Below, in pieces: positions 53,471 to 62,559 of a stretch of 64,000 nt of DNA. This stretch comes from Chloroflexota bacterium (GTDB lineage: Bacteria > Chloroflexota > Dehalococcoidia > Lucifugimonadales > GCA-002723415). The stretch is from the NCBI GenBank assembly GCA_002721445.1, contig PBKN01000018.1, positions 27,269-91,268 of the forward strand, written 5' to 3'. The translations under genes and the position numbers were made by a program. The notes beneath the pieces were generated by a model that saw only the letters and a list, made by a program, of their open reading frames with translations, was not told the DNA's origin and searched no databases. How positions within the stretch are numbered: the first letter of the stretch is position 1; the number at the start of each line of letters is the position of its first letter.

Positions 53471-53938
53471 ATGAATAATAAAATCACATCCAAGGGTAAA
53501 AATTTCTGGATGGTATCAGAAACCAATGAAAATTTTAAAAAAAGTCAAGAATTAAATTTCTCGATTCATGGTTTAAAGAGTAAATATCGTAAACAAGCTA
53601 AACGAATGGAACCTAATGATAGAGTTCTTTTTTATATATATAACAAAAAAAAATGGGCTCTCACTGCTACTATAACATCTAAATCATTTATAGATAATAA
53701 AACAATATGGACATCTATATACCCTGATGAATCATATCCTAATAGGGTTTATATGCAACCTGATATAATACTTAAAGAAAATAATTATATTGACGCAATG
53801 GTTTTAGCCCCTAGCTTAGAATACCTAAAAAAATGGCTCCCTGAAATGTGGCCACTAGCTTTTTATGAAAATTTACATTTAATACCTAGTAAAGACTTTA
53901 ATTTAATTGAAACTGAAATGAAACGACTGATAAAATAA
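53471..53938 (+). CDS. EVE-domain protein
   Basis: A 155-residue PUA-like EVE domain protein. NFWMVSETNENF at the N-terminus, the RMEPNDRVLFYIYNKK strand, YPNRVYMQPDIIL and SLEYLKKWLPEMWPLAFYENLHLIP are typical of UPF0310/EVE proteins, which bind modified bases in nucleic acids. It is 38 bases upstream of sodN and may be cotranscribed. The function of this subgroup is unknown. Confidence 0.85.
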   Translation: MNNKITSKGKNFWMVSETNENFKKSQELNFSIHGLKSKYRKQAKRMEPNDRVLFYIYNKKKWALTATITSKSFIDNKTIWTSIYPDESYPNRVYMQPDIILKENNYIDAMVLAPSLEYLKKWLPEMWPLAFYENLHLIPSKDFNLIETEMKRLIK

Positions 53939-53976
53939 ATTAATAAAAGATAAAATAATTAAAAAAGGAGACTTAA

Positions 53977-54462
53977 ATGAAAAAATTTAAAATACCAAAA
54001 ATATTTAATACAATACCAGTCTATGCACATTGTGACATACCATGTGGTATATATGACCCAATAGTTGCAAAAATAGCGGCACAGACTGTACTGAAAATGG
54101 ATGTTAAAATAGAAGCAGTTGAAGTGCCTCTACAAACAACTGATGATTCCGGTAATGAATCCACTATATACTTTGCTTCTTCTAGATATATTGCTGTGAA
54201 AGAAGAACATGCACAAATTGTAAAGAATGAACTTAATATATTATGGGCAGATTATTTTAAGCCTGAACATCTAGAAAAATATCCTGAACTTCATGATTTA
54301 TTCTGGAATGCAAATAAACTTGCAGGAGCAAATAAACAAAGTGTAAACACTAGCTCAGCTAAAAAACTTGTTGAGACAGTTGATCAAATAGCAAAAATCT
54401 TTTGGGCCACTAAAGGTGTTGATTATAACGATCCTGTATCAGATATAAGATATGGATCATAA
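53977..54462 (+). CDS. sodN: Nickel superoxide dismutase
   Basis: Dismutates superoxide with a nickel centre, 161 residues as a precursor. The nickel hook HCDIPCGIYDP at residues 18-28 gives the mature His1, Cys2, Cys6 and Tyr9. The 17 residues before it (ending VYA) form the leader that must be removed to free His1; cleavage after VYA fits an S26 peptidase. AAGGAG lies six bases before the ATG. A candidate maturation protease is at 42334-42732, not adjacent as in many actinobacteria. No sodX lies next door. Confidence 0.95.
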   Translation: MKKFKIPKIFNTIPVYAHCDIPCGIYDPIVAKIAAQTVLKMDVKIEAVEVPLQTTDDSGNESTIYFASSRYIAVKEEHAQIVKNELNILWADYFKPEHLEKYPELHDLFWNANKLAGANKQSVNTSSAKKLVETVDQIAKIFWATKGVDYNDPVSDIRYGS

Positions 54463-54498
54463 TCATATAAATAAATCTAAAATCCTGAATTAATTTAA

Positions 54499-54534
54499 AC
54501 TAAAGGAGAACTAGTTAACTAGTTCTCCTTTAGT
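54499..54534. terminator. Perfect 36-base palindrome covering the MFS stop codon
   Basis: Two 17-base arms, ACTAAAGGAGAACTAGT and its complement, flank a central TA, so all 36 bases are self-complementary. It lies between sodN and the convergent MFS gene and includes the last codons and stop of the MFS gene. A hairpin here could end transcription from both sides, although no clear T-tract follows on either strand. A protein-binding site is the alternative. Confidence 0.55.
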
Positions 54535-55694
54535 ATCGGCAACAACAAAATTAGCAAAGCAACAAAAGTTCCAAGCACTATCAATCCTAAATCCATAGTC
54601 CCTGCTCTATCTCTAATTACTCCAATTATAAAAGGTCCACTAAATCCGCCTATTTCAGCTGCAGTAAAAAATAATCCTCCTGCTGCTCCCATTCTAACGG
54701 AGCCAACCCCTTTTGTTTCCATAAGCATCAAAGTTAATATTGGCATCATTGGAGCTCTAACAATACTGGATACAATTAAAGAGAAATATAATGGATAATC
54801 CGTAAACACTATTAATGCAAAAGTTGTCGATGAAGCAATAATAAATATAACAGCTAAAATAACAATACGATAACCATGTCTAGCTATAGAGGGTATAATT
54901 AAAAGTCCTATTACTCCTGACAACATTGAAATTGCTGACCAAAATCCCGCCCTAGTCAAACTTATATTTTTCTCCTGTAAAAGAGTAGGCAGCCAATTAT
55001 TCAAACCATGGTTCAAAAAAAAACTAGCTATAGCCAGTATCATAATTATTCGAACATTCCTTATAGATAATAAATCCTTGAATGTTTCAAATGCTGATAC
55101 AGCTTTTTCTCTGGTAGAGTCAATATAATGATTTTTGGAAAATAGCCACCACAGTATAATAGTTAAAAATACAAATACTCCATAAACAAGAGATATACCA
55201 CGCCATGAACCTATTAACCCATCTATTGGAGCTGCTGTACCTAATGCTACAGCAGCTCCAATAGATGGACCCGTTGTGTAAATACCTGCAGCTATATTCC
55301 TTTCATTTCCTTTAAACCAAACTGAAATAACTTTAGGGGCCCCAATAGATATTATTGGCCCTCCAAACCCAAATATAATAACAGCAAGTAAAAGAGTAAA
55401 AAAATCTACAGCCATACCTCTAAAAATTAGAGAAAACCATATTAATAAAATACCTATACCTAAAGAATTACGAAGACTCAACTTGTCAATAAATACACCT
55501 AGTGGATATGCAGTAAATATATAGACTAGCTGCCAAGCTCCTAAAATAAAGCCCATTTGAGCATAAGATATTTCTAAATCATTCATTATAGGAATTGCTA
55601 ATGGAGCTATCGTGACAGAAGTTATACCAAAAGAAAAATATAATAACCATACTAGAAAAAGCATTCCCCATCTAAATGTGTTTTTATTTGGCAT
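54519..55694 (-). CDS. MFS transporter
   Basis: A 391-residue major facilitator protein with about 12 helices. The loop 2-3 region reads FIDKLSLRNSLGIGILL, and TTGPSIGAAVALGTAAPIDG in helix 5 is typical of MFS cores. It resembles the CynX/NimT-like or oxalate/formate-type groups, but substrate is not predictable. Its C-terminus and stop lie inside the 36-base palindrome. Confidence 0.85.
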   Translation of the reverse strand: MPNKNTFRWGMLFLVWLLYFSFGITSVTIAPLAIPIMNDLEISYAQMGFILGAWQLVYIFTAYPLGVFIDKLSLRNSLGIGILLIWFSLIFRGMAVDFFTLLLAVIIFGFGGPIISIGAPKVISVWFKGNERNIAAGIYTTGPSIGAAVALGTAAPIDGLIGSWRGISLVYGVFVFLTIILWWLFSKNHYIDSTREKAVSAFETFKDLLSIRNVRIIMILAIASFFLNHGLNNWLPTLLQEKNISLTRAGFWSAISMLSGVIGLLIIPSIARHGYRIVILAVIFIIASSTTFALIVFTDYPLYFSLIVSSIVRAPMMPILTLMLMETKGVGSVRMGAAGGLFFTAAEIGGFSGPFIIGVIRDRAGTMDLGLIVLGTFVALLILLLPILKEN

Positions 55695-55813
55695 TATTTT
55701 GACTAGTCATATATCTTAGCTTTAATATTTTATTGATAATAGTTACATTAATAAATAGTCAACATTAAAAAACAACTAAAGTGACAATAATTTATAATTA
55801 GTAATTCTTAAGC

Positions 55814-56740
55814 TTATGTATTTTTAGCTCTATCATCTTGAATAGATAAACAATATGTAATGAATTCATTTATTGGAGTAGAAATTCCTACTTCTCTTCC
55901 ATAATCAACAACTACACCATTTAAGACATTAACTTCTAAAGGATTACCTGAAATTAAATCTAAGTACATAGAGGAACTAGAAGCATGCATATTTTCTTTA
56001 AACTGGTTCATAATTTTATCAATCATATCATCGGTTAAAGATACTCCCTTAGCCCTAGCAACTGCACCTACTTCTTTCATTATTCTCCATGACAAATCTA
56101 AAGTTTTTGGATTAGTCAATATTTCGTATGCTGACCCTCTTGTAATACATGACATCCCACTCAAAGCACAAATAAGAGTAAGTTTAGACCATAATGCTAA
56201 TAAAATATCTTCAGACAACTCCACTTCAATATTTGCAGATTTTAAAATATTTTTTACTTCTAAAACACTATTAATTTTCTGATTGTCTTCATGCCCAAAA
56301 ACTATTTTAAATGGGCCACCTAATTCTTCTGCTATCCCAGGTTCTCTAAGTTTAGCATCTATATATGCTGCACCTAATAATACTCTGTGCTTACCGTATT
56401 CTTTAGCTAATAAGTCACCGCTACCTAATCCATTTTGCAAAGTTAATATACGTGTATTTTCATATATAGCTGGCAACAATAATGGTATAGCATTTTCATT
56501 ATGAAAACTTTTCACACAATATAAAATTAAATCAGCTTTCCATTCTCCAGTAAGAACATCAGTAACTCTTGGCTTGATATGAAAATCACCTAATTTAACA
56601 CTTTTAATCATCAAACCTTTAGATTTAATTACATTTAGGTTTTCTCCACGAGCTAAAAATACTACATCGTTACCATCTTTATGCAACGCTCCTCCATAAC
56701 AAGCTCCTATAGCTCCTGTTCCAATTACTAATATTTTCAA
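55814..56740 (-). CDS. panE: 2-dehydropantoate 2-reductase family protein (PanE/ApbA)
   Basis: A 308-residue NADP-dependent reductase of ketopantoate, or of another 2-oxo acid. The Rossmann motif is ILVIGTGAIGACYGGAL, the NADP-binding region has LARGENL, and the catalytic Lys is in LWSKLTL. The C-terminal helical domain (SSMYLDLISGNPLEVNVLNGVVVD) matches PanE. It may serve coenzyme A synthesis, but paralogues with other substrates exist. It is divergent from the M20 peptidase. Confidence 0.88.
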   Translation of the reverse strand: MKILVIGTGAIGACYGGALHKDGNDVVFLARGENLNVIKSKGLMIKSVKLGDFHIKPRVTDVLTGEWKADLILYCVKSFHNENAIPLLLPAIYENTRILTLQNGLGSGDLLAKEYGKHRVLLGAAYIDAKLREPGIAEELGGPFKIVFGHEDNQKINSVLEVKNILKSANIEVELSEDILLALWSKLTLICALSGMSCITRGSAYEILTNPKTLDLSWRIMKEVGAVARAKGVSLTDDMIDKIMNQFKENMHASSSSMYLDLISGNPLEVNVLNGVVVDYGREVGISTPINEFITYCLSIQDDRAKNT

Positions 56741-56829
56741 ATTCTCCTCACAGACAATAATTTTGAATAATTATCATAAAATACTACAATATATAATGTT
56801 AAGCAAATTAAAAAATATTATCTATACTA

Positions 56830-56857
56830 TTGACAGTATAAAAACAAAACATACAAT
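56830..56857 (+). promoter_or_regulatory. Sigma-70-type promoter upstream of the M20 peptidase
   Basis: TTGACA (56830-56835) and TACAAT (56852-56857) are 16 bases apart, about 40 bases ahead of the GTG start. It should drive the peptidase and the overlapping larA gene. Confidence 0.6.
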
Positions 56858-56896
56858 TAAAATATAATTAATTTATATAACATCGAGGTATAAATA

Positions 56897-57976
56897 GTGA
56901 TTAATAGAGAAAGAATTATAAATACTTTTTGTGAGTTAGCAAAAATTGACAGTTTATCAGGTCAAGAATTGAATATATCTAAAGAACTAATAAAAAGATT
57001 ATCCAATATTGGAATTAAAGCTAAATTAGATACATATGGAAATGTAGTTAGTCAAACTAACAGTGAAAAAACATTAATATTATCTGCTCATATGGACACA
57101 GTTCAGCCAGGAACCAATGTGAAACCCATAGTAACTTCAGACAGAATTTCATCTGATGGAACAACTATATTAGGAGGTGATTGTAAAGCAGGAATTACTG
57201 CAATATTAGAAGGTCTTACATCTCTTAAAGAAGACAGAGCTGATTATACAGATGTTGAAATTATATTTACTAGAGAAGAAGAAATAGGATTACATGGAGC
57301 TCAGAACTTAGACTTCAATAAATTAAATTCTAAAGAAGCAATTATTTTTGATGGAGAAGGTCCCGTATCACAAATTACTGTAGAAAGTCCAACTGCAATA
57401 GAATTTGACATTGAAATTACAGGAAGAGCTGCTCATGCTGGGGTAGAACCAGAAAAAGGTATTTCTGCAATTAGAATTGCGGCTGATTTAATTACTAGAT
57501 TACCTCAAGGAAGAATAGATTCAGAATCAACTTTTAATATAGGCAGAATATATGGTGGAAGTGTAAGAAACACAGTCCCTGAAAAAACTATTTTAAATGG
57601 AGAATTTAGAAGCTTAAACATGGAAACTGTTGACTCAATAAATATTCTACTAAAAGATAAGATTAAAGAAATTCAAACTTTATATCCAGATGCTTTGATT
57701 AAAGAAACAATTTTAGAAAATTTCGAATCTTATCAAATTACTGATGATGACCCTGTTTTAATAAAAATTCAAAATGCTTTATTAAAACTTGGCCTTGAAC
57801 CAGAAATGAAACCTTCAGGTGGCGGTACTGATGGAAATATTTTTCGTAAAAATGGTGTAGATTCTATCGTTGTAGGAATGGCAACTCATAATATGCACAC
57901 ATTACGAGAATATGTCACAATATCAGATTTAGTAGACGCTGCACATTTCTGTGAAGCTATTTTAAAATCCAAATGA
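56897..57976 (+). CDS. M20-family metallopeptidase (PepT-like)
   Basis: A 359-residue di-zinc peptidase. The zinc and catalytic residues are in LSAHMDTVQPG (His, Asp), LGGDCKAGITAI (Asp), FTREEEIGLHGA (Glu-Glu), IFDGEGPV (Asp) and the late GMATHNMHTLREYV (His). The inserted dimerisation domain is intact. This pattern fits tripeptidase-T-like enzymes. The start is GTG, with GAGGT seven bases upstream. Its stop overlaps the larA start by four bases, so the two are coupled. Confidence 0.9.
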   Translation: MINRERIINTFCELAKIDSLSGQELNISKELIKRLSNIGIKAKLDTYGNVVSQTNSEKTLILSAHMDTVQPGTNVKPIVTSDRISSDGTTILGGDCKAGITAILEGLTSLKEDRADYTDVEIIFTREEEIGLHGAQNLDFNKLNSKEAIIFDGEGPVSQITVESPTAIEFDIEITGRAAHAGVEPEKGISAIRIAADLITRLPQGRIDSESTFNIGRIYGGSVRNTVPEKTILNGEFRSLNMETVDSINILLKDKIKEIQTLYPDALIKETILENFESYQITDDDPVLIKIQNALLKLGLEPEMKPSGGGTDGNIFRKNGVDSIVVGMATHNMHTLREYVTISDLVDAAHFCEAILKSK

Positions 57977-59241
57977 TTACTAAATTAGATTATGGTAAAG
58001 ACGGAATTAATATAGAACTACCTGATAAAATAACTACTATTATAGAGCCAACATTTCTACCTGGAATTCCAGACCCAATTGGAGCTATAAAAAATGCAAT
58101 CAGAAATCCTATAGGAACTCTACCATTAAAAAAACTAGTTAAACCCAATCAAACTGTTGGAATATCAGTATGTGACATAACACGCCCTATGCCTACTTCC
58201 ACTGTCTTACCTGTTTTACTTAAAGAACTTGAACATATCCCTAATGAACAAATAACAATTTTTATTGCAACAGGTACTCACAGGGCAAATACTGCGTCTG
58301 AATTAGACCTTATGTTAGGGATTAATATCAGAAATAAATACAATATAATTAATCATGATGCTTTTAACGAAAAAGATCTTGAATTAGCAGGCAAAACTTC
58401 AAATAACATACCTATTTGGTTAAATAAAAAATGGATTAATAATGATATAAAAATAACCACTGGATTTGTTGAACCACATTTTTTTGCTGGATTTAGCGGT
58501 GGACCTAAAATGGTTGCACCAGGTTTAGCAGGTTTTAAAACAATTATGGGACTCCATAGTTCAAAAATGATCAGCAACCCAAATTCAACTTGGGGAATAA
58601 CTTTTGGCAACCCAATTCATGACTCAATTAGAGAAATTGCAAAAATTAACAAGGTCGATTTCAGCATAGATGTTTCAATAAATAGAGATCATCAAATTAC
58701 GAGTATTTATGCAGGAGAATTATTCACTATACATAAGGCATGTAGTGATTTCGTAAAACACATATCGATGAAACCTTTATCAAAGCGATTCCCTATTATA
58801 CTAACTAGTAATAGCGGGTATCCATTAGATCTAAATTTATATCAAGCAGTAAAAGGGATTTCAGCAGCAGCACAAGTTGTTGAAGAAAAAGGATCAATAT
58901 TATGTGTTGCAGAATGTAAAGATGGCATTCCTTCTCATGGTAAATTCAAGCAAATTTTAGAATCTAGAGATACACCAGAAGGATTGTTAGAAATGATAAA
59001 TTCAGATAAATATGAGTCTCATGACCAATGGCAAGTACAAATATTAGCTCAGATAATGACAAAAGCAAATATAAGCTTTATGTCAGAAAATATCAAAGAT
59101 CAAGATATAATTTCCGCGCATATGAACCCAATTACAAATTTAGAAAAAACCCTTGATGAAAAAATAAAAGAATATGGTAAAGGATCTCAAATACTAGTTT
59201 TACCTCAAGGCCCTCAAACAATACCATATATTTATAATTAA
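57973..59241 (+). CDS. larA: LarA-type nickel-pincer racemase
   Basis: A 422-residue homologue of the nickel-dependent lactate racemase, which uses a nickel-pincer nucleotide cofactor. The key residues are conserved: VCDITRPMP (Asp, Arg), ATGTHRAN (His), VEPHFFAGFSGGPKMVAPG (His and the cofactor-binding Lys), MGLHSS (His) and NLYQAVKG (Lys). Many homologues act on other 2-hydroxy acids, so substrate is uncertain. The cofactor genes larB, larC and larE are not in this window. It is coupled to the M20 peptidase. Confidence 0.88.
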   Translation: MITKLDYGKDGINIELPDKITTIIEPTFLPGIPDPIGAIKNAIRNPIGTLPLKKLVKPNQTVGISVCDITRPMPTSTVLPVLLKELEHIPNEQITIFIATGTHRANTASELDLMLGINIRNKYNIINHDAFNEKDLELAGKTSNNIPIWLNKKWINNDIKITTGFVEPHFFAGFSGGPKMVAPGLAGFKTIMGLHSSKMISNPNSTWGITFGNPIHDSIREIAKINKVDFSIDVSINRDHQITSIYAGELFTIHKACSDFVKHISMKPLSKRFPIILTSNSGYPLDLNLYQAVKGISAAAQVVEEKGSILCVAECKDGIPSHGKFKQILESRDTPEGLLEMINSDKYESHDQWQVQILAQIMTKANISFMSENIKDQDIISAHMNPITNLEKTLDEKIKEYGKGSQILVLPQGPQTIPYIYN

Positions 59242-59270
59242 ATAATTACTTTTGTAATAAAGTTAATTAT
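59234..59270. terminator. Hairpin between convergent larA and rplL, likely bidirectional terminator
   Basis: An 8-base outer stem (ATAATTAA with TTAATTAT) and a 5-base inner stem (ATTAC with GTAAT) enclose a TTTT loop, with a small internal bulge. It overlaps the larA stop and the end of rplL. It is AT-only in the outer stem, so its strength is doubtful. Confidence 0.35.
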
Positions 59271-59677
59271 TCAATAGATACTTTTGCTCCAGATGCTTCT
59301 ACTTTTTCTTTTATCTGATCAGCTTCTTCTTTACCTATTCCTTCTTTTACAACAGATGGTGCAGCTTCAACAAGGTCTTTTGCTTCTTTAAGTCCTAAGG
59401 TAGTTACTTCTCTAACTGCCTTAATAACATTAATCTTTTTATCACCTATCTCTTGCAAAGTAACTTTAAAATCAGTCTTTTCTTCATCAGCTCCCCCTGC
59501 ATCTGCTCCTTCAGAAGCTGCAACTGGGGCAGCTGCAACTGCAACTGGCGCCGCTGCACTAACTCCAAATACATCTTCTAACTCTTTTACTAAATCAGCT
59601 AGATCTATGACTGACATAGATTTAATAGCTTCCAATATCTCTTCCTTAGTAATTACTTTTGACTTACTTGCTGGCAT
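59267..59677 (-). CDS. rplL: Ribosomal protein L7/L12
   Basis: The stalk protein of the large subunit, 136 residues. The N-terminal dimerisation domain ([31 protein letters not shown]) is followed by an Ala-rich hinge ([21 protein letters not shown]) and the C-terminal domain ([41 protein letters not shown]). It is 23 bases after rplJ. Confidence 0.96.
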   Translation of the reverse strand: MPASKSKVITKEEILEAIKSMSVIDLADLVKELEDVFGVSAAAPVAVAAAPVAASEGADAGGADEEKTDFKVTLQEIGDKKINVIKAVREVTTLGLKEAKDLVEAAPSVVKEGIGKEEADQIKEKVEASGAKVSIE

Positions 59678-59700
59678 ATAAAACCTCCGAATATTATTAT

Positions 59701-60222
59701 TTATTTTTGTTCTTGATTAATACGTGCTTGAATGACTCTAGCTAATGATGATATAGGGGAATCTAATGAATTAACTAATCCATATATAGGTGTCTGGAGC
59801 TTCATTAATAAAGTAGCTACCAACTGGTCTCTTGATGGAAGTTTAGATAATTTTTCTATATCTTGAAACGAATAGACTTCTCCATCAATTACACCACCTT
59901 TAATCTGAAGTACTGAGCCCTTATTATTTGCTTCCTTAAAAATAATTTTTGCTAAATTAATCGGTTCATCAAAACCATAAGCAATACCAGTAGGTCCTGA
60001 AATGATTTCTTTGAAACCTAACACGCCAGACTCATTTGCTGCTAATAAACCTAAAGTGTTTTTTACAACCTTATAATTAATTCCATGTTTTCTTAAAGAT
60101 TCCCTTAAACCTGTCATTTCTGAAACAGATAGATTGGTAAAATCAGTTGATATAGCAACTGTGCATTTACTCATCCAATCTTGAATTTCTTTAATTGATT
60201 CTTTTTTTTCTTTAGTAGGCAA
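59701..60222 (-). CDS. rplJ: Ribosomal protein L10
   Basis: The stalk base protein that binds L7/L12 dimers, 173 residues. [34 protein letters not shown] and the C-terminal helix [13 protein letters not shown] are typical. The start is TTG, set by AGAGGTG just upstream. Expression should be controlled by the L10 leader and attenuator in the 143-base gap before it. Confidence 0.95.
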   Translation of the reverse strand: MPTKEKKESIKEIQDWMSKCTVAISTDFTNLSVSEMTGLRESLRKHGINYKVVKNTLGLLAANESGVLGFKEIISGPTGIAYGFDEPINLAKIIFKEANNKGSVLQIKGGVIDGEVYSFQDIEKLSKLPSRDQLVATLLMKLQTPIYGLVNSLDSPISSLARVIQARINQEQK

Positions 60223-60260
60223 CTCACACCTCTTATTATCTTGATTTAAAATATGTTAAA

Positions 60261-60286
60261 TAAAAAAACCCAGGCACACCTGGGTT
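60261..60286 (-). terminator. Intrinsic terminator/attenuator upstream of rplJ
   Basis: On the minus strand AACCCAGG-TGTG-CCTGGGTT forms an 8-base stem with a 4-base loop and is followed by a run of T. It lies between the L10 leader and rplJ, so readthrough would set the level of rplJL relative to rplA. Confidence 0.85.
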
Positions 60287-60310
60287 AAATATAAATAATT
60301 TAATATTAAA

Positions 60311-60354
60311 CCTCGGCTGGAATTTTAATCCTATAAGGAACCTGCTGTCTTAGG
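60311..60354 (-). ncRNA. L10 leader (ribosomal protein autoregulatory RNA)
   Basis: Between rplA and rplJ the minus strand holds the pair CCTAAGACAGCAGG and CCAGCCGAGG, with the AGACAGCAGG kink-turn and GCCGAGG elements known from L10 leader RNAs that bind the L10(L12)4 complex. The intervening arm is short and AU-rich. An intrinsic terminator follows 25 bases downstream, which fits an attenuation mechanism. Confidence 0.8.
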
Positions 60355-60365
60355 TAAATTAGATT

Positions 60366-61073
60366 TTATTCAGAATCTATAATATTTGAAACCTCCAAGG
60401 CAATACTTGGCCCCATTGTTGTAGTCAAATATGCTGATTTAATAAATTGGCCTTTAATACCACTCGGTTTTGATTTAATTATATCATACATTAATGTTCT
60501 TATGTTATCTATTAATTGCTCTTCAGTGAAACTAACTTTACCAACTGAAACATGAACTATTGAAGTTTTATCAAGTTTATATTCAACTCTTCCTTTTTTT
60601 GAATCATTTACAGCTCTAGAAATATCATCAAGTTTAACAACTGTACCAGTACGAGGATTAGGCATCAAACCTTTCCTACCTAAAATTTTACCCAATTTAC
60701 CTATTTGACTCATCATGTCAGGAGTAGCTATAGCAACATCAAAATCAGACCATCCAGATTCAACTTTTTTAACTAAATCTTCGCTTCCAACATAATCTGC
60801 TCCAGCTTGTTCTGCTATTGATACCCCTTCTCCTTGCACAAACACAGCTACTCTAACTGTCTTACCAACTCCATGAGGTAATATAACTACTCCACGAACT
60901 AATTGATCAGCTTGCCTAGGGTCAGCATTTGTTTTTAAATGTAACTCAACAGTCTCATCAAATCCTGCAGATGCAGTTGACTTAGCTAAAGCAACACTAT
61001 CTTCTAAATTATATAATTTAGATATATCTATTTTTTCTAAAATATTATTATATCTTTTTCCATGTTTAACCAT
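60366..61073 (-). CDS. rplA: Ribosomal protein L1
   Basis: Large-subunit L1-stalk protein and translational repressor of its own operon, 235 residues. Segments [51 protein letters not shown] and [19 protein letters not shown] are diagnostic. It lies 24 bases after rplK. The L10 leader begins just after its stop codon. Confidence 0.96.
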   Translation of the reverse strand: MVKHGKRYNNILEKIDISKLYNLEDSVALAKSTASAGFDETVELHLKTNADPRQADQLVRGVVILPHGVGKTVRVAVFVQGEGVSIAEQAGADYVGSEDLVKKVESGWSDFDVAIATPDMMSQIGKLGKILGRKGLMPNPRTGTVVKLDDISRAVNDSKKGRVEYKLDKTSIVHVSVGKVSFTEEQLIDNIRTLMYDIIKSKPSGIKGQFIKSAYLTTTMGPSIALEVSNIIDSE

Positions 61074-61097
61074 TTAATTAACACCTATTTTCTTCTC

Positions 61098-61523
61098 TTA
61101 AGATTCTACTTGTAATCCCATACTTCTAGCTGTACCAGAAATTATACGCATAGCACTTTCAATATCGCTAGCATTTAAATCATTCATCTTACTTTCTGCA
61201 ATTTCTCTTATCTTGTCAGTAGTTATAACTCCAACCTTATGTGCTCTAGGGCTACCGCTACCTTTTTCAATCCCAGCAGCCTTTTTTAATAATTCAGAAG
61301 CTGGAGGGCTTTTAACAACAAAAGTAAATGAAGTATCCTCGAAAACCGTCAATTCTACAGGTATAACATTTCCCTGTTGAGAAGCTGTTCTTTCATTATA
61401 TTCTTTTACAAATGACATTATATTTACTCCATGCTGACCCAAGGCAGGGCCTACAGGAGGTGCAGGAGTAGCTTTACCTGCTTCTATTTGCAATTTAATT
61501 ATTGCTTTAACTTTTTTTGCCAC
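61098..61523 (-). CDS. rplK: Ribosomal protein L11
   Basis: A 141-residue GTPase-centre protein. The N-terminal block [29 protein letters not shown] and the C-terminal rRNA-binding [19 protein letters not shown] and [14 protein letters not shown] are conserved. The start is GTG with AAGGAT upstream. It follows nusG by 35 bases. Confidence 0.96.
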   Translation of the reverse strand: MAKKVKAIIKLQIEAGKATPAPPVGPALGQHGVNIMSFVKEYNERTASQQGNVIPVELTVFEDTSFTFVVKSPPASELLKKAAGIEKGSGSPRAHKVGVITTDKIREIAESKMNDLNASDIESAMRIISGTARSMGLQVES

Positions 61524-61558
61524 TTTATCAATCCTTACATAAAACTATTATAAAAAAA

Positions 61559-62116
61559 TCAAGATCTTTCAATCTGTAAAAAATCTAACTCTACAGGTGT
61601 ATCTCTACCAAAAAAAGATACTAGTACACGAACTTTGTCTCTATCAGAATAAACTTGATCAACTACTCCTAAGAAATCAGCAAATGGCCCTTCAGTTATT
61701 CTAACAGTTTGACCAGAAACATAACCAATCTTATTTTTAGGTTCGTCAGATTCTATCTGCTTTATGATTTCTTGTACCTCTGAATCTTCTAATGGGATAG
61801 GCCTAGATCTTTTTTCTTGCTCATCCTCAGAAGAAATAAAACCAGTAACTCCTGGAGTATTACGTACAATATGCCAGCTCTCATCGTCCATATTCATTTG
61901 AACTAAAATATAGCCTGGAAAAACTTTCTTAGAAATAGTTTTCCTAACTCCACTTTTTATTTCAATTTCATCTTCAGTTGGCACTACAACATTTAGAATT
62001 TTATCTTTAATATCCAAAGTTTCAATTCTTTGTTCTAGGTTTTTCTTTACGCGTTCTTCATGACCTGAATACGCATGAATAATATACCAACGTGCTATAT
62101 CTTCAACATCATTCAT
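61559..62116 (-). CDS. nusG: Transcription elongation/antitermination factor NusG
   Basis: A 185-residue elongation factor with an N-terminal NGN domain (RWYIIHAYSGHEERVKKNLEQRI, VFPGYILVQMNMDDESWHIVRNTPGVTGFI) and a C-terminal KOW domain (SGQTVRITEGPFADFLGVVDQVYSDRDKVRVLVSFFGRDTPVEL). It follows secE by 13 bases. Confidence 0.96.
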   Translation of the reverse strand: MNDVEDIARWYIIHAYSGHEERVKKNLEQRIETLDIKDKILNVVVPTEDEIEIKSGVRKTISKKVFPGYILVQMNMDDESWHIVRNTPGVTGFISSEDEQEKRSRPIPLEDSEVQEIIKQIESDEPKNKIGYVSGQTVRITEGPFADFLGVVDQVYSDRDKVRVLVSFFGRDTPVELDFLQIERS

Positions 62117-62129
62117 ACAATAATTTCCT

Positions 62130-62363
62130 TTAATTTAGTATAAAATTAAATATACTTGAAAAGCCTAAGTCAATCACACCTAAAAATATACCTACTATAA
62201 CTGCAACAGTTATTACCATAATAGACAACCTAGTAGTTTCTTCTCGTGTTGGCCATGTAACTCTATTTAATTCAGCAATCACATCTCCAATAATTGAAAG
62301 AGAAAAAACCCTTTTCGAAGCTTGAGACGATACTCTGCGCCTTAAATCTGTATCTCTAACCAT
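62130..62363 (-). CDS. secE: Preprotein translocase subunit SecE
   Basis: The small SecYEG subunit, 77 residues, with one C-terminal membrane helix and the conserved cytoplasmic segment IGDVIAELNRVTWPTREETTRLS just before it. It lies seven bases after rpmG, with a GAGG ribosome binding site inside the rpmG end. Confidence 0.93.
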   Translation of the reverse strand: MVRDTDLRRRVSSQASKRVFSLSIIGDVIAELNRVTWPTREETTRLSIMVITVAVIVGIFLGVIDLGFSSIFNFILN

Positions 62364-62370
62364 ATTATAA

Positions 62371-62538
62371 TTATCTAACCTCTCTAAAAAGATGGTGCGA
62401 TCTACATCTAGGACAATATTTTTTCAATTCAATTCTATTAGGATCATTTCTTTTATTTTTAGTAGTATGATACGTCCGTTCTTTACAATCTTCACAACCC
62501 AATGTTATTAAATCACGAACATTTCCTTTCCTTGCCAT
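62371..62538 (-). CDS. rpmG: Ribosomal protein L33
   Basis: A 55-residue zinc-ribbon protein. It begins [18 protein letters not shown] and has the second pair in KYCPRCRSH, so the four zinc Cys are kept (the C+ form). Middle segment [21 protein letters not shown] is typical. The ATG is preceded by AAGGAG. It sits between tuf and secE, 21 bases after the tuf stop. Confidence 0.96.
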   Translation of the reverse strand: MARKGNVRDLITLGCEDCKERTYHTTKNKRNDPNRIELKKYCPRCRSHHLFREVR

Positions 62539-62559
62539 TTATTGTAACTCCTTACAAAT

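Noticed and set aside
53471..53938. EVE protein as part of a defence (modified-DNA restriction) system
   Set aside because: EVE domains occur in such systems, but no nuclease or methylase is adjacent and the neighbour is sodN.
55697..55706. TGACTAGTCA palindrome ahead of the MFS start, sharing ACTAGT with the 36-base palindrome
   Set aside because: A ten-base match is common in this sequence and no third copy was seen nearby.
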